From: Rhynchopus sp. YZ270_cl-10
Taxonomy: Eukaryota > Euglenozoa > Diplonemea > Diplonemida > Diplonemidae
Length of the DNA: 64,000 nucleotides
Assembly: GCA_964035575.1 (NCBI GenBank)
Contig: OZ037852.1
Span: forward strand, 930,001-994,000
Reading direction: 5' to 3'
Each line of letters begins with the position of its first letter. The stretch's first letter is position 1. Below, in pieces: positions 23,020 through 32,722 of the stretch. The notes under the pieces were generated by a model. It was not told the origin of the DNA, did no database searches, and saw only the letters and a program-made list of their open reading frames with translations. Made by a program: the position numbers and the translations under genes.

Positions 23020-23336
23020 GTACCCAAAAATAATTTAGGATAATACCCAAATTAATTTAGGATAATACCCAAATAATTTAGGATAATACCCACTGGGTAT
23101 TATCCTAAATGGGTACTAGAAACTTGGGTACTAGCCTACTTACCCCAAAATTAATCTTTTTTTACTTGGTTCGGTTCGTTCTGTGATATGGTAACAAAAA
23201 AGGGAATTTTCCCCCAAAAAAAATACAGACTTTTCACGTCTCTATGGACGTTTTTTCACTGCAAAAAACCCACATTATTTCTTTCTTGCAGTATCTCAAT
23301 ACTGTTTTGACTACACTAGGTAGAGAGACGTATTGG

Positions 23337-25033
23337 TCATGAAGATGACGAGGAAGACGAGGAGGAGGAGGAGGAGCTGGAGAGACCACGCTTGCGTCGT
23401 TTCTTTACAATGCGGGCATGAGCACGTTCTCGCACAGCAGTATAGTACTCTGCAGTACTGTCCTCCTTGCCGTCTGCACCTGCATCCACATCACCACGCT
23501 TGCGCTTCCTTTTGCGGATCTTCCTTTCCACCTTTTTGACGTCCCTTTTGTGCCGCTTCTGTCTGCGCTTCTCTTGCTCCTCTGTTAACGACCATTTGTC
23601 CTCCGTGTTCATCATATCTGCTATGGCATATAGGTCTGGCCGTTTCGTCTGCAGCACACCAAGCCAGCGGCGTGCATAGCAGGGACGCCCTTTGCGGACT
23701 TCACGCCAGCTCTCTGCGAAGTTGCGCTCTGAGGTGAGGTTCTGTGTGACGGCGGTGGTGTCCGTGAGGTTCACAACTGCGTGCCACCAGCCGCCCGGCA
23801 CAAAGATAACCTCGCCTGCGTGTTGTGTGACCTCGACTGTGCCTGCCGGCAGCTCACCCGCAGCACGCATACGCGGCAGTACGTCCATGAAGTAGTTGAT
23901 CGCCTCGTCATCCTCAGACCCCTTCGTCTGGTGCTTCGCCTTCACAACACTCCGCGGTGTGTCCGGAGGAAACAATACCCACCGCTTCACACCGTACAGC
24001 AATGCGTTCCATGCGCAGGTCATATTCGGGTCAATGTGCACACAGGTACCTAAAGAGAGCGGGGGGGTTTGGTAAGGGGTTAAGGGTATTAAAAAAGAAG
24101 AGCAACGCACACCAGTATAGCGACTAAAAAAAAATTCCGCAGAAAGATTAAGATATTATTTTCAATCGAACGATGGAGTTTTTTGTCCACCAGCGTTGTC
24201 ATGACAGAAAAAAATTATAAAATTTGTACCCCTCGGGGAAATGAGAGAACGTACCCCACTGTGTAACACTAAAAGAAGGAGACAAGCGATTCTTCTTTTC
24301 ACATCCTCTTCAGGACACATCGAACCACAGAGAGACTCCATTTGGTGCAATAATAGGGGGTATTTTGTTTCATACCTGATCGCTTTGGGCCGAGGAGAAA
24401 CCATTTGTGTGGGGGACGTCCTCGAGGCGCGAGATCGAAGAGGTCTTCACCTTTGAAGTACTTTGGGACTGTGTAGGTGTCTGCGATGCGTTTGGTTGCA
24501 GCGCGCTCATCGAAGTCAACGTCGAAGATGTAGAGGGGTGAGTCGTCTGTGTTCTCCTCTGCGTAGCGTGCAAAGTCTGCCAGGGTGATGCGCACGGTGC
24601 AGTCGTCGTCGTCCTCACCACACTTCATTCGCACAGAGCCAAACTCTCGGCAGACGGACAATAAACTCCACGTCTCAGGATCGCCCCACGCATCCCGGTC
24701 AATCTCGTTCTTAATAATGCAAGGAATCTTTGGTCGTTCAAACTCCTCCGCGAATTGTTCCTTAGTACACCGTCGTGAATCAATAAAGGAAAATGGAGAC
24801 TCCCTCGGTACATTATCCTGTGTCAACAGCAGTGCCTCAAACTCAGCCGCACGCCTCGTTGCAAACTCACCCCCACGCCATTCATGCGCCTTCAGCTCGC
24901 TTCGAACACGGCGTTTTGCGCTTTCGATTACTCCCGCATGATCGCGGGAAGGGGTTGGTGTAGGTGCTGGTGTGGGTGATACGCTAGACTTAGGATCGTG
25001 ATGTGTAGAAATGCCTGCGTCAGCAGTAGGCAT
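23337..25033 (-). CDS. JMJD6: JMJD6-like JmjC oxygenase
   Basis: Two exons, 24376-25033 and 23337-24049, give 456 residues. The 326-bp intron starts GTATGA, ends CTTTAG, and joins within a conserved SGT-HID motif. JMJD6 is an Fe(II)/2-oxoglutarate lysyl hydroxylase acting on splicing factors and other nuclear proteins. Iron ligands His224 and Asp226 (HID) and His309 (GGWWHAVVNL) are present, Lys241 matches the expected 2-oxoglutarate-side position, and WNALLYGVKRWVLFPP follows the JMJD6 pattern closely. A basic tail rich in Lys and Arg ends in a run of 14 Ser, echoing the poly-Ser tract of animal JMJD6. The intron holds an SLR-H copy. The ATG at 25033 is the first in frame, after a CT-rich tract. 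Confidence 0.93.
24147..24205 (-). repeat. SLR-H copy in the JMJD6 intron
   Basis: Shares GATTAAGATATTATTTTCAA, TCGA-GATGGAGTTTT and CCACCAGCG-TGTC with the copy in the last LSM14 intron at 50788-50838. Same orientation in both. Confidence 0.8.
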
Positions 25034-25674
25034 CAGGGGGGGAAGAGGAGGAGGAGGAGGAAGGGGGATAAGATATTTGAGTAATTGAAAGAGAAAAGGT
25101 GGTGTTGTCCGTCGATATATTTTAATATCGCGTACCTGAGGAGGATAATGGGGGGAGGACGATTAGGGGTGTTTGTTAGTGGGGGAGGATTGCAAGATGA
25201 GCTGTTCAACAAAAAGAGAAGGGAACCGAACACAAATGCAATGGGTTGAACTACATCGGTTGTGGAAAGAAAAAAGGGGGGAAAGAAGCATCGGATAGGA
25301 TAGGATAACGTTTTTTAAAACAAAATCTGCAAACTTTTTTTTTGTTGTTGTTGTTGAAAGAGACTTCCGTTTTGATTCCTCCTACATTTTTCCCACCCCC
25401 AAAAAATAATCTTAGATTTTCTGTTTTCCCTCCCCTCCCCAACCACGCTGTGCATCCAGCGCATTTATCTTCTTCTCTATTTACCTAAAAGGATTAATAC
25501 CCTCTCCCCCCCCCCTCCCCTCCCCTTCCCCCACCCCACCAACCCACACGGTGACAACCAGATAATATGCTAAATAGCATATTTTTTTGCAATATTTTTT
25601 TTCATGAATTCCATGCAAAAAAAAAACCCCCCTAATAGCATTCTACCATGGGAAACATATCAGATTACACCTTT
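25034..25674. other. intergenic, no gene seen
   Basis: Low-complexity pyrimidine and purine tracts. A small palindrome ATATGCTA-AA-TAGCATAT at about 25565-25582 lies downstream of the WD-like gene. Confidence 0.6.
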
Positions 25675-26709
25675 TCATTGAATGGAAAGCGCTTCCTGTG
25701 GTAGTGATGATATGAATGCTCCACTTCCTAAGGTGGCAACTCCAATGGAAGATGCGTCGGACGCAATAGATGTGATACGACAGGACGGAGGAGGGTCGAA
25801 GGAGGGCGAGCAGAAGGGCTGCGTCTCTGCTACTAAGGGAGTGAAGGAAAGCTCCGAGGCGGTGATCTTGCAGGCCGCAACACGCGGTGTAGTACTGCCT
25901 CCCACTAGGAGCACCCCATTTGACACATAGTGCAACGCAGACGGCCCCCTCCTCGACCCCGTTGGAGTGCAACTCACCCTCTGAGCCTCCCAAACACCCC
26001 CCTGCATTCTTGTATCAAACACATTAATCTGCCCCTCTTCCGTCTCTCCTCCGACCAACAAAATTGTTTCTGCGTATCGAGTCATACAAGATAATACTCC
26101 AAGCTTTCCCCCTTCAATGGGACCTTGAATTTTATCAGTTCTTGCGTCATAAAGGAAAATCCCGGATTCGGTTATCCCTGCGGCAACGGAATCGCTGAGG
26201 GGCTGGAGTGAGAGGATCGGGGATTGGCAGAGACGGGGTTTGGAGGAGAGGAGGGCGGTAGGTTGGGTTGGATCGATGAGACCAACGGTGCCAGCTTCGG
26301 TGCCGAGGAAGAATTTGTCGTGGGTAGGGGCGATGGTGGTGATGCCTGCATTGTGCACCCCAACGGTTTTGACAATGATTTTCCCTCTTGGTGCCGTAAG
26401 GTCTTCGGAGGCCACGCCATTCAGAACGTCGGCCTGCATCCTTATCAGTTCCACCTCCCCTTTCATTGTACCTACCGCGATTCTTCCACCAAATGCAGCT
26501 AAAGCAGAACCTTCTCCACCAAGCCCAACTCTCCCAGCAGTATACCCCTGCAGGTCTCCTTCATGCTCAGAACGTTTGTACAAAAGAAGCTCTCCTCCGG
26601 GAACTGCATTGCTGCTGGTCGTCACCCCAGCAAGAACCGAAAGGTCATCAACCTGCGTCCACGCAACCTTAGACACATGAGTATCAGGTGCAAACCTGAG
26701 GCGACCCAT
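25675..26709 (-). CDS. WD40-like beta-propeller protein, possibly Nup43-like
   Basis: Single exon, 344 residues, complete from ATG to stop. The sequence shows repeated blade-like strings such as GRIAVGTMKGEVELI, KFFLGTEAGTVGLID, GIFLYDARTD, ILLVGGETEEGQINVFD and GVLLVGGS, consistent with a seven-bladed propeller with diverged WD repeats. The size and a short terminal strand match nucleoporin Nup43, but sequence likeness is weak and other small propellers are possible. The ATG at 26709 lies 19 nt after a long CT tract ending in GCAG at 26728-26731, a likely trans-splice acceptor. No membrane segment or signal peptide. Confidence 0.75.
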   Translation of the reverse strand: MGRLRFAPDTHVSKVAWTQVDDLSVLAGVTTSSNAVPGGELLLYKRSEHEGDLQGYTAGRVGLGGEGSALAAFGGRIAVGTMKGEVELIRMQADVLNGVASEDLTAPRGKIIVKTVGVHNAGITTIAPTHDKFFLGTEAGTVGLIDPTQPTALLSSKPRLCQSPILSLQPLSDSVAAGITESGIFLYDARTDKIQGPIEGGKLGVLSCMTRYAETILLVGGETEEGQINVFDTRMQGGVWEAQRVSCTPTGSRRGPSALHYVSNGVLLVGGSTTPRVAACKITASELSFTPLVAETQPFCSPSFDPPPSCRITSIASDASSIGVATLGSGAFISSLPQEALSIQ

Positions 26710-26923
26710 TGTAGTTTATTTTTTTGTCTGCATTGAAAAAAAGAATTGAGGGGAAGGAGGGAGGGAGGGGGAGGAAAGATTAAAAATTGCAAGATCAGTA
26801 AAAGGGGAATATTTTTGAATTTTTTTGTGTGGTATCTACACTTAAAGAGGTAAGGAAGGTGTGTACGTTGTTAATAACCTTTCTCTCCAAAAATAGAAGG
26901 TACTTCCCACTCCTTTGCTTCTC

Positions 26924-28054
26924 CTATTCCTTCCATTTAAGAGATGACTGCGATTTGTCACATGGCCACATATCACTGTGAGGGCACTGTTTTGGGTCCC
27001 ATGCTTCCACTTCGAAGATTTGAGGTGCAATGAGCTCTTCAAAACAACCTGGGAAAGCCCAAGGCTTCGCTTCACGGAGGGTGCTTTGTGTGCCTATGTG
27101 ATGCAACACATTGTGGCGAAATGCCATGACCGGTCGGTCTTTCCCGAAATATTCTTTTGCCTCGTCTATTTCCTTTGCGTACCATTCAACAACTAGGTGA
27201 TCGGGTGGACGGCGACCATAATGCCTTTTCAGGTATTTCGCAAAGGCTTCCACATCACTGTAGGGTGCGCTGTTCTGAAGCACAACCCCGGCCAGGCCAA
27301 ATGAACATCGTATGCCTGCAAACCCTTTGGAATACCGCAGTGCCTTTTCGATCATGTATTCTAATGCCATGAGTGTGTTCTCGCACAGCAAGAAGTCGTC
27401 CTCGTATAACATAACATATTTGCTCCGAGAAGCAATGCTTTGCAGCAAATAGGATACATCGAGGGTTTGTCGTTTTACCTTAGCGTTGGGCCTCTCCTGG
27501 TTGCGTGCAGGGTGCACCTTAGGAAATCCTCCGTCACGCTCAACCACATATTTCTCATCGTCCGCAACCTCAACAAATTCCATCCAAGACCGCTCCGAAT
27601 GTTCGTCCCGAAGATCTTCAAAATGATGATGTTCATGTGCCCTCATATTCATCACAACAACCTTTATTCCACCAGGAGCAGCCCATCGGGTGTTGTCAAT
27701 TTGATCGGCAAATGATTTTAGTACTTTGGTTAAATAGTCTTTGTTTTTGCGGGGTACGGTGGGTATAGGTATGATAAGGTAGGGTAGGACGTCAGCGGGT
27801 GGTGGTGATGACGTCACCTCTGACCGTTCCAACTCTTCAAGGTGGTCGCGGAGCTTCTGTTCGCGGGTTTTGCTTCGTTTGAGGCGATCCTTCAGCTTTG
27901 CTACAATCTTGGATGAGTCATCCAGGTGACGGGGAAGTGGAGACGGTGAGGGGCAAGGAGAGGCAGGGCTCGCATAGCGTATCCAATTCACACCAAAAAG
28001 CAGTACCAACGCAAGAGAGGCTATCAAGACAACAGGGCGTTCTCGTCGTAGCAT
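26924..28054 (-). CDS. GnT-IV-like (GT54, MGAT4-type) glycosyltransferase
   Basis: Single exon, 376 residues, a type II membrane protein with anchor at about 8-24, a coiled-coil stem (about 45-80) and a luminal domain. Family signs are LIIPIPTVPRKNKDYL (93-108), a metal-binding EDD at 218-220 (YVMLYEDDFL), and HHIGTQSTL at 318-326, close to the H-x-G-x-x-S-S-L end motif of MGAT4. MGAT4 enzymes add a beta-1,4 GlcNAc branch to N-glycans in the Golgi, and the same is inferred here; the acceptor could differ. The ATG at 28054 was chosen because it directly precedes the anchor, 36 nt after an ACTATAG acceptor-like site. The frame is open further upstream but without protein-like sequence. Confidence 0.82.
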   Translation of the reverse strand: MLRRERPVVLIASLALVLLFGVNWIRYASPASPCPSPSPLPRHLDDSSKIVAKLKDRLKRSKTREQKLRDHLEELERSEVTSSPPPADVLPYLIIPIPTVPRKNKDYLTKVLKSFADQIDNTRWAAPGGIKVVVMNMRAHEHHHFEDLRDEHSERSWMEFVEVADDEKYVVERDGGFPKVHPARNQERPNAKVKRQTLDVSYLLQSIASRSKYVMLYEDDFLLCENTLMALEYMIEKALRYSKGFAGIRCSFGLAGVVLQNSAPYSDVEAFAKYLKRHYGRRPPDHLVVEWYAKEIDEAKEYFGKDRPVMAFRHNVLHHIGTQSTLREAKPWAFPGCFEELIAPQIFEVEAWDPKQCPHSDMWPCDKSQSSLKWKE

Positions 28055-28928
28055 TGTTGGGTAGGTGGGAAGCCCTGTGCACCCACCTCTATAGTAAAAT
28101 TGGGGGAAAGCGTAAATGGGGGGCGTTAAAAAAACAAAAACAAAAAAGTGTTGTGCAGGGTGTGCACGCCCGGTCAGGGTGTGAGATGAGGACGAAGCAG
28201 GAGGATATGGCAGTAAGGGGGTGTGTAGAGCACGCCGTGTGGCGCGGCTGAAGAACTGGAAGGTACTGGCGTTAAAGTGGAACCTCCTGGTGACAAGAGA
28301 CGGAGTCTTGTTCCTTGACTCATGTGCCCGTTGTGTGGCACATTTACACAACTTCAGCCTGAGATGGCCATACTGTACATGCCGTTGTGCTACACCTCGC
28401 ACGTGTATGGTCTGAACGTGGGGTGTATAGCACGGTACAAAAGGGAGTGCACTAGTTGCGAGGTATAGCATCTAGCGCAATGTATCATGCACGGATTTAC
28501 TTCGCACATATCACATCGATTTTATTCATCCGTGTCTATAAGAGAGAACTGCAGAAGGAGAAGAAATCAACTGTTGTCTCGATGATTGAGTGCAACCATC
28601 AAGCTCTCATCAAAAAGCAACCGAAAGTACTCAAGGAAGGTGGAGACGGTGAATGCGGAGGGCGGAGGGGAATACCCATTTTATAGGTCCTAAGGTGGAG
28701 GAGAAAAAATATGGGGGGAATAGGTGGTCGAGTTTGTCGTCCGTCCAGGTAGTTTTTTTTTTCTTTTTCTTTTTTTTTGTTATTTTCTTCACCGTACCTA
28801 AACCCCATTAAGGGTTTCTTTGTTTCCCCGCAGGGAACACTGCAAAAAACCTTCTGGTTTTTCCTCCCCCCATTGAGTCCCGGTTATGACGTTTTCTTCG
28901 CTTCCACTCCTAGGATACTTCATCATGC
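28055..28928. other. intergenic, no gene seen
   Basis: Mixed upstream region of the glycosyltransferase and 3' side of the FAD protein gene. No repeat family copy and no coding signal were recognised. Confidence 0.5.
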
Positions 28929-30491
28929 TTACACCTCTCTTGCACAGAAGGTGCGGACAGCGCGTTTCCAGTTGCGGGAATGCGCCTTGGTCCAGGTGGT
29001 CCAGGTTTTGTGGAAGCCACGCAAGAGGCGGTTCCGACTTTTGAAGGAATCTTCGTCGATGAGACCAATAAAGTTCTTTTCGTCGACAACTTCTTTGCGA
29101 CGGGATTCAATGAAGGAGGCAAGCTCCTCTGCAGTGGGGTTCTGTGCAAGGACCTCAGACAGCGCAAAGCAGTCCTCAAAGTCTATGGCATCGGCAACGT
29201 CGATAGGCTGTGGGAAAAAGAAAAATAATTTGAAAACAGAAACAAACCAAAGACCACAAGATTAAGAGAAGGTTTTCATTTTGGGTTGTTTCCTTTCGTT
29301 TTTAAGTTCCTGTCAATCGTTTTCAGATGATCAAAAAAAAAAAATGTGGTAGTTATTGATGCGGGCACCTCCAACTGACGTACGATGCCAGTCAGCCGGA
29401 TGAAAAGCACAAAGTACCCTTGCGTCCAACAACAGACGGTGTGAAAAGGGGGGGAGAAAAATAATATTGGAAACACATACTTCGGCGTTGTCACCATGTG
29501 CAGCAGGGCCCATGCGAATGATGTCACCGTCCTCCTCAAGCCAGTTCTCGAAGTTGTAGTTGGGGCAGAGGTAGTCGAGCTTGCGTCCGTCGTTCTTGCT
29601 GCCAAACTCCTCGAACGCTGGCATGAGGTGTTCCTTCCAGAGGGCGTGTACTGTGACGTCCTTCGGGTCTTCCCAGTACTTGAGGACCGAGCCAGAGTAC
29701 TGTGCAAGGCGATCCTCTGCGAACTTCAGGTTCTTCCCGACGCTGGTCACCAGGGTGAGCTCCTTGGCTGCGGTGGCCCGTATCCACAGCCGCTTCTTTC
29801 CGGGGTGGATGATCTCCGCCATCTCATCTTTTTCCAAGCCCCAATCCTTTGGCGTCGCAAAGGTCCACTCATAGTACACAGGCGCCTTCGCCAGCTCCCT
29901 CTTGTAGATCCGCTTGATCTCCTTCCGGTGCTGCACCGCAGGCTCGTGGTCCTTGTTGATCAACGGCACAGCATCCATATCGCGCGACACATTAATCACC
30001 GCTTGGTACTCCTGAACCATCCCATCACCAAACTGTGCCGACAGTGCACCAGATTTGCGTTTAAGGTCTGTGAGCTGTGTTCTTTCAAGAACCTTGATCG
30101 GGTTTTTGTGTTCAAGGTAGCGGGCCCGCTTCTGGCACTCTTTGAGAAGGATCTTCTCAACCACGCTGCGCTGGCATGTGAAGAAGGTGCCTGATTCGTC
30201 CTGGGGGCGGAGCGAGTCGAGGTTAAGGTTCATGAGGACATTCGCCTTGTGGTCGTAGGAGTAGTAGTTGTCAAGAGTGTTGCCTGGGGGACGTGCGCCG
30301 GACAGGCCAAGGGTGTGCGTCAAGTAGTGTGTCATGTCGGGCATTAGCACAATGCTCCCGTAGTCGATAGATCGCTTCTGCCGTTCCGGCTGCCACAAGT
30401 GACAATGCAACCCCTTCGAACGCAAGCATGTTGCCATAAACGGCCCCACAATACCCTCCCCCACCACCAACAAAGGCTTCTTTGCTGTCAT
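28929..30491 (-). CDS. FAD-dependent monooxygenase-like protein (PHBH fold)
   Basis: Two exons, 29481-30491 and 28929-29207, encode 429 residues with a phase-0 intron (GTATGT to CCACAG). The N-terminal FAD-binding GEGIVG (11-16) sits in a beta-alpha-beta start. The second FAD motif spans the splice junction: GPAAHGDNAE, then PIDVADAIDFEDCFALSEVL. It has the shape of the GD-AH...G-N-A-EDA motif of flavin monooxygenases such as kynurenine 3-monooxygenase, but the usual GD is GP and the glycine-rich part is altered. A substrate cannot be named. It may be a diverged enzyme or an FAD-binding protein with lost activity. The intron carries an SLR-G copy. A GCAG acceptor-like site lies about 23 nt before the ATG. 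Confidence 0.85.
29345..29446 (-). repeat. SLR-G copy in the FAD-protein intron
   Basis: Shares ATGC-GGCACCTCC, ACTGAC, ACGATGCCAG and CCGGATGAAA with copies at 36261 and 36662. It continues with GCACAAAGTACCC and CAACAGA as in the 36261 copy. Confidence 0.8.
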
Positions 30492-31056
30492 ATTTCCTTC
30501 AACAGAGTTGGCCCTGCGATGGGGTGTGTGGAGAGGGAGGAGGGAGAAAGGAGGGAGGAGCGGGGAGGAGGTGCACTTATGGCGCTAACGTCCACAGGAG
30601 TGCTGTGTCGTGCTGAGTCACCACATAGCAGCGCCATACACACTGTTGGAGGCCTTTCAATGGCTTCCCAAAAAGGGTACAAACGAGCCAAACATCGCGC
30701 AGAGGGTATGTGTTTTGGGGTGCGTGGTCAAAAAGCTTTATCAAAACTGTTTTCTTTTTGCATCGACAATCCACTAAGTGCCCACCTGGGTGACTTCTTC
30801 CTCATAAGCCATGCGAAGGCCTCTGGGACAACACAAAAAGTTGAAATACTGCAGCAACTACGGAAAGACTACGAACTATGTCAAACATGCACTGCACGGC
30901 GAAGGGACAGTGCGGCGAGGAGGAGGCTAGCAAAACGATGCATCAGCCTTCTTCCGAGGCGGGCATCAGGGCAAGCGTGGTATCATGGGAGAGTTCACCG
31001 ACCATCGTCTACAATGCACTCTGGCTGCTGATGGCCGTATGCGTATACGTGGTCAT
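30492..31056. other. intergenic, no gene seen
   Basis: Between the FAD-protein start and the 3' end of the small membrane protein gene. No coding signal or known repeat recognised. Confidence 0.5.
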
Positions 31057-32061
31057 TCATCCAGCCCCCTCCTTTGGCTTGAAGAGACCAACAAGCGTGC
31101 AGACGACGGCAGCAGAGGTGAGGGCAGCAATAATGTAAAGGTAGCGGTCCACGGTGCTGTGGTACTCCTCAAGGCTCGCCTCTTGCAGACGCACAAGGCG
31201 CAGGATCGCCTCGGGCTTGCTCTCCCCCCCCCACGGGGGGTGTCCACCCAGGGGCCCACCAGAGGCGGCTGCAACCACACGCTGCTCAAGCTCCTACAAA
31301 AAAAAACAAAGAGAAAACTTAAGGACGGTGTATGTGGGTATCTCAAAAAAAAGATAAAAGTTTGTCAACTGCAAACAGAATTTTTTTGGAAGATGACCCT
31401 CAGTTCAATGGCCACCTTCATCACAATCGTTAAAAGAACTGTTGGAGATTGTGTTGCCACAACAGAGTAGTTGGTACAACAGGTATGAAACTGCGTTGTG
31501 CTGAGCCACCTTACAAAGAGGTGTTAACAGTGCATAACACCTCCACAGGCGAGACGCAGACTGATTCTCTGTGTTGTCGAACCCAGAGAGTATGGTACAT
31601 TTTTCGGTTCAAAAATTATAAAGATGAACCTAAGCCTCTCATACTTAGTCACCTTTCAAAGAAAAAAACTATTTTATGTAAGAAGCAAAGAAACATACGA
31701 GAGGCGTTAACTGATCCAATCCTAACGAATGGGCTGAATTGGGGCTTTCAAGACCGACTGCACCACCCTGCAAAAAAAAGAAGGGAAAACATAGAACGGA
31801 AATGCAATTTTAAATGTGTCTAGGTTTTGATAATCTACTGGTTGTAGTGCAGCGTACCCTAGGCAGGCTTTCAAAAAGAAATAAAATGAAAGGTGAATTT
31901 GGCTCTCGTGATCACACATCTTTCTATTAAGAGGGGGACAATACCTGCCACATTGCCATCACGATCAGGAGAACACACAATACACCCGTGAGCGCTGACA
32001 CAACATTCAGAAGTGTGTCTTGTGCGACTTGGGGTGGGTCCTGGGTAGTGTCATCATGCAT
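31057..32061 (-). CDS. small two-exon protein with two membrane segments
   Basis: Exons 31945-32061 and 31057-31293 join in phase 0 to give 117 residues. The donor is GTATTG and the acceptor TTTTTTTTTGTAG. The first exon ends in a membrane segment (about 18-38, LLNVVSALTGVLCVLLIVMA). Exon 2 starts ELEQRV, passes through a Gly/Pro-rich bend and a helical EAILRLVRLQEASLEEY, and closes with a second membrane segment (about 90-110) and the tail FKPKEGAG. Support comes from matching splice signals, matching phase and membrane segments ending at both exons. The family is unknown; a hairpin-type membrane protein or tail-anchored factor is possible. The 651-bp intron contains an SLR-D copy. An additional upstream exon cannot be excluded. 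Confidence 0.65.
31620..31656 (-). repeat. SLR-D copy in an intron
   Basis: Near-consensus: AAGATGAACCTAAG arm, CCTCTCATA loop, CTTAG and TCACCTTT arm. It lies in the intron of the small membrane-protein gene, sense to it. Confidence 0.85.
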
Positions 32062-32722
32062 TCAAAAAAAAAAAGCCCAAAAAATGGTAAGAGGATATCC
32101 CGCCCCCTTCTCCACCGACCCCTACCTGGAGATGAATTGTTGTGTAGGTCAGGCAAGGATTGCAGGGGAGGGGGGGTAAGGATATGTACTGTGTTTCTTG
32201 CTTGAATCTTGAATTTTGAAGAGAAAAAAAGGGAGAAAACGACGACGACAGGTCTGCTACTTTTACATTTTTATAAAAGAAGATGGGCACAATGATTCTA
32301 CACTTCTCGCACTTAATCTCCTTAGAGAAAAGAAAGATAAGTTGAAAATGCAAACTCTCCTCACCGTTCATCGGCAGACACAGGGCACCCTGTTGGGTTT
32401 TCGAACCCCTGATGAAATCCCCAAACGTCTCACCAGATAAACCTAACGCAAGACACTAGAAAAAAAGGGGGAAAGAGAACACTTAAAAGATGAATGCACC
32501 TCACATTTCACTCAAAAAAAAATCTAGGAAGAGGGCAGTAACACCCTCCCCACTGACCCTTACTATAGACACAATATAATTACAGCTCTGTGTATGAACA
32601 CACACACACCCCATTTTTTCCCCCCTGACTCACAAATCAAATTGGGAACAGAAGACCATCGTTCAACTAAACCCTTTGAGAATAATTAGGCTATCCACCA
32701 TCCCCCTTATCCCCACCCTGTA
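32062..32722. other. intergenic with one SLR-E copy
   Basis: No gene seen. The DNA is A-rich with an SLR-E copy at 32331-32402. Confidence 0.5.
32331..32402 (-). repeat. SLR-E copy
   Basis: AAAGATAAGTTGAAAATGCAAAC lead shortened to its core AAGTTGAAAATGCAAAC, a CCGTTCATCGG hairpin, then GCAGACACAGGGCACC. Confidence 0.65.

Larger units (their letters stand above)
21064..23134. mobile_element. 2-kb inverted-repeat element with palindromic ends and GGGTAC arrays
   Basis: The two ends are inverted copies of each other. Each begins near TAGTRCCCAAGTTT, then GTACCCATTTAGG, and holds a palindrome with 15-bp arms TTTAGGATAATACCC around AGT or ACT (21088-21120 and 23077-23109). Further GGATAATACCC repeats follow inward, and then a GGGTAC-type array on each side: a 7-bp unit on the left, an 8-bp unit on the right. 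The interior of about 1.5 kb has no transposase and only one weak exon-like frame. No clean target-site duplication is visible, though ACTTA flanks both ends at slightly unequal distances. It is probably a non-autonomous foldback DNA element. Confidence 0.65.

Noticed and set aside
29496-30194. Plus-strand open frame of 232 residues opposite the FAD-protein exon
   Set aside because: Shadow of the real minus-strand gene; the opposite frame has recognisable motifs and correct splice sites.
32380-32420. Second tRNA-like B-box (GGGGTTCGAAAACCC on the minus strand)
   Set aside because: Belongs to the SLR-E surroundings; no cloverleaf can be drawn.
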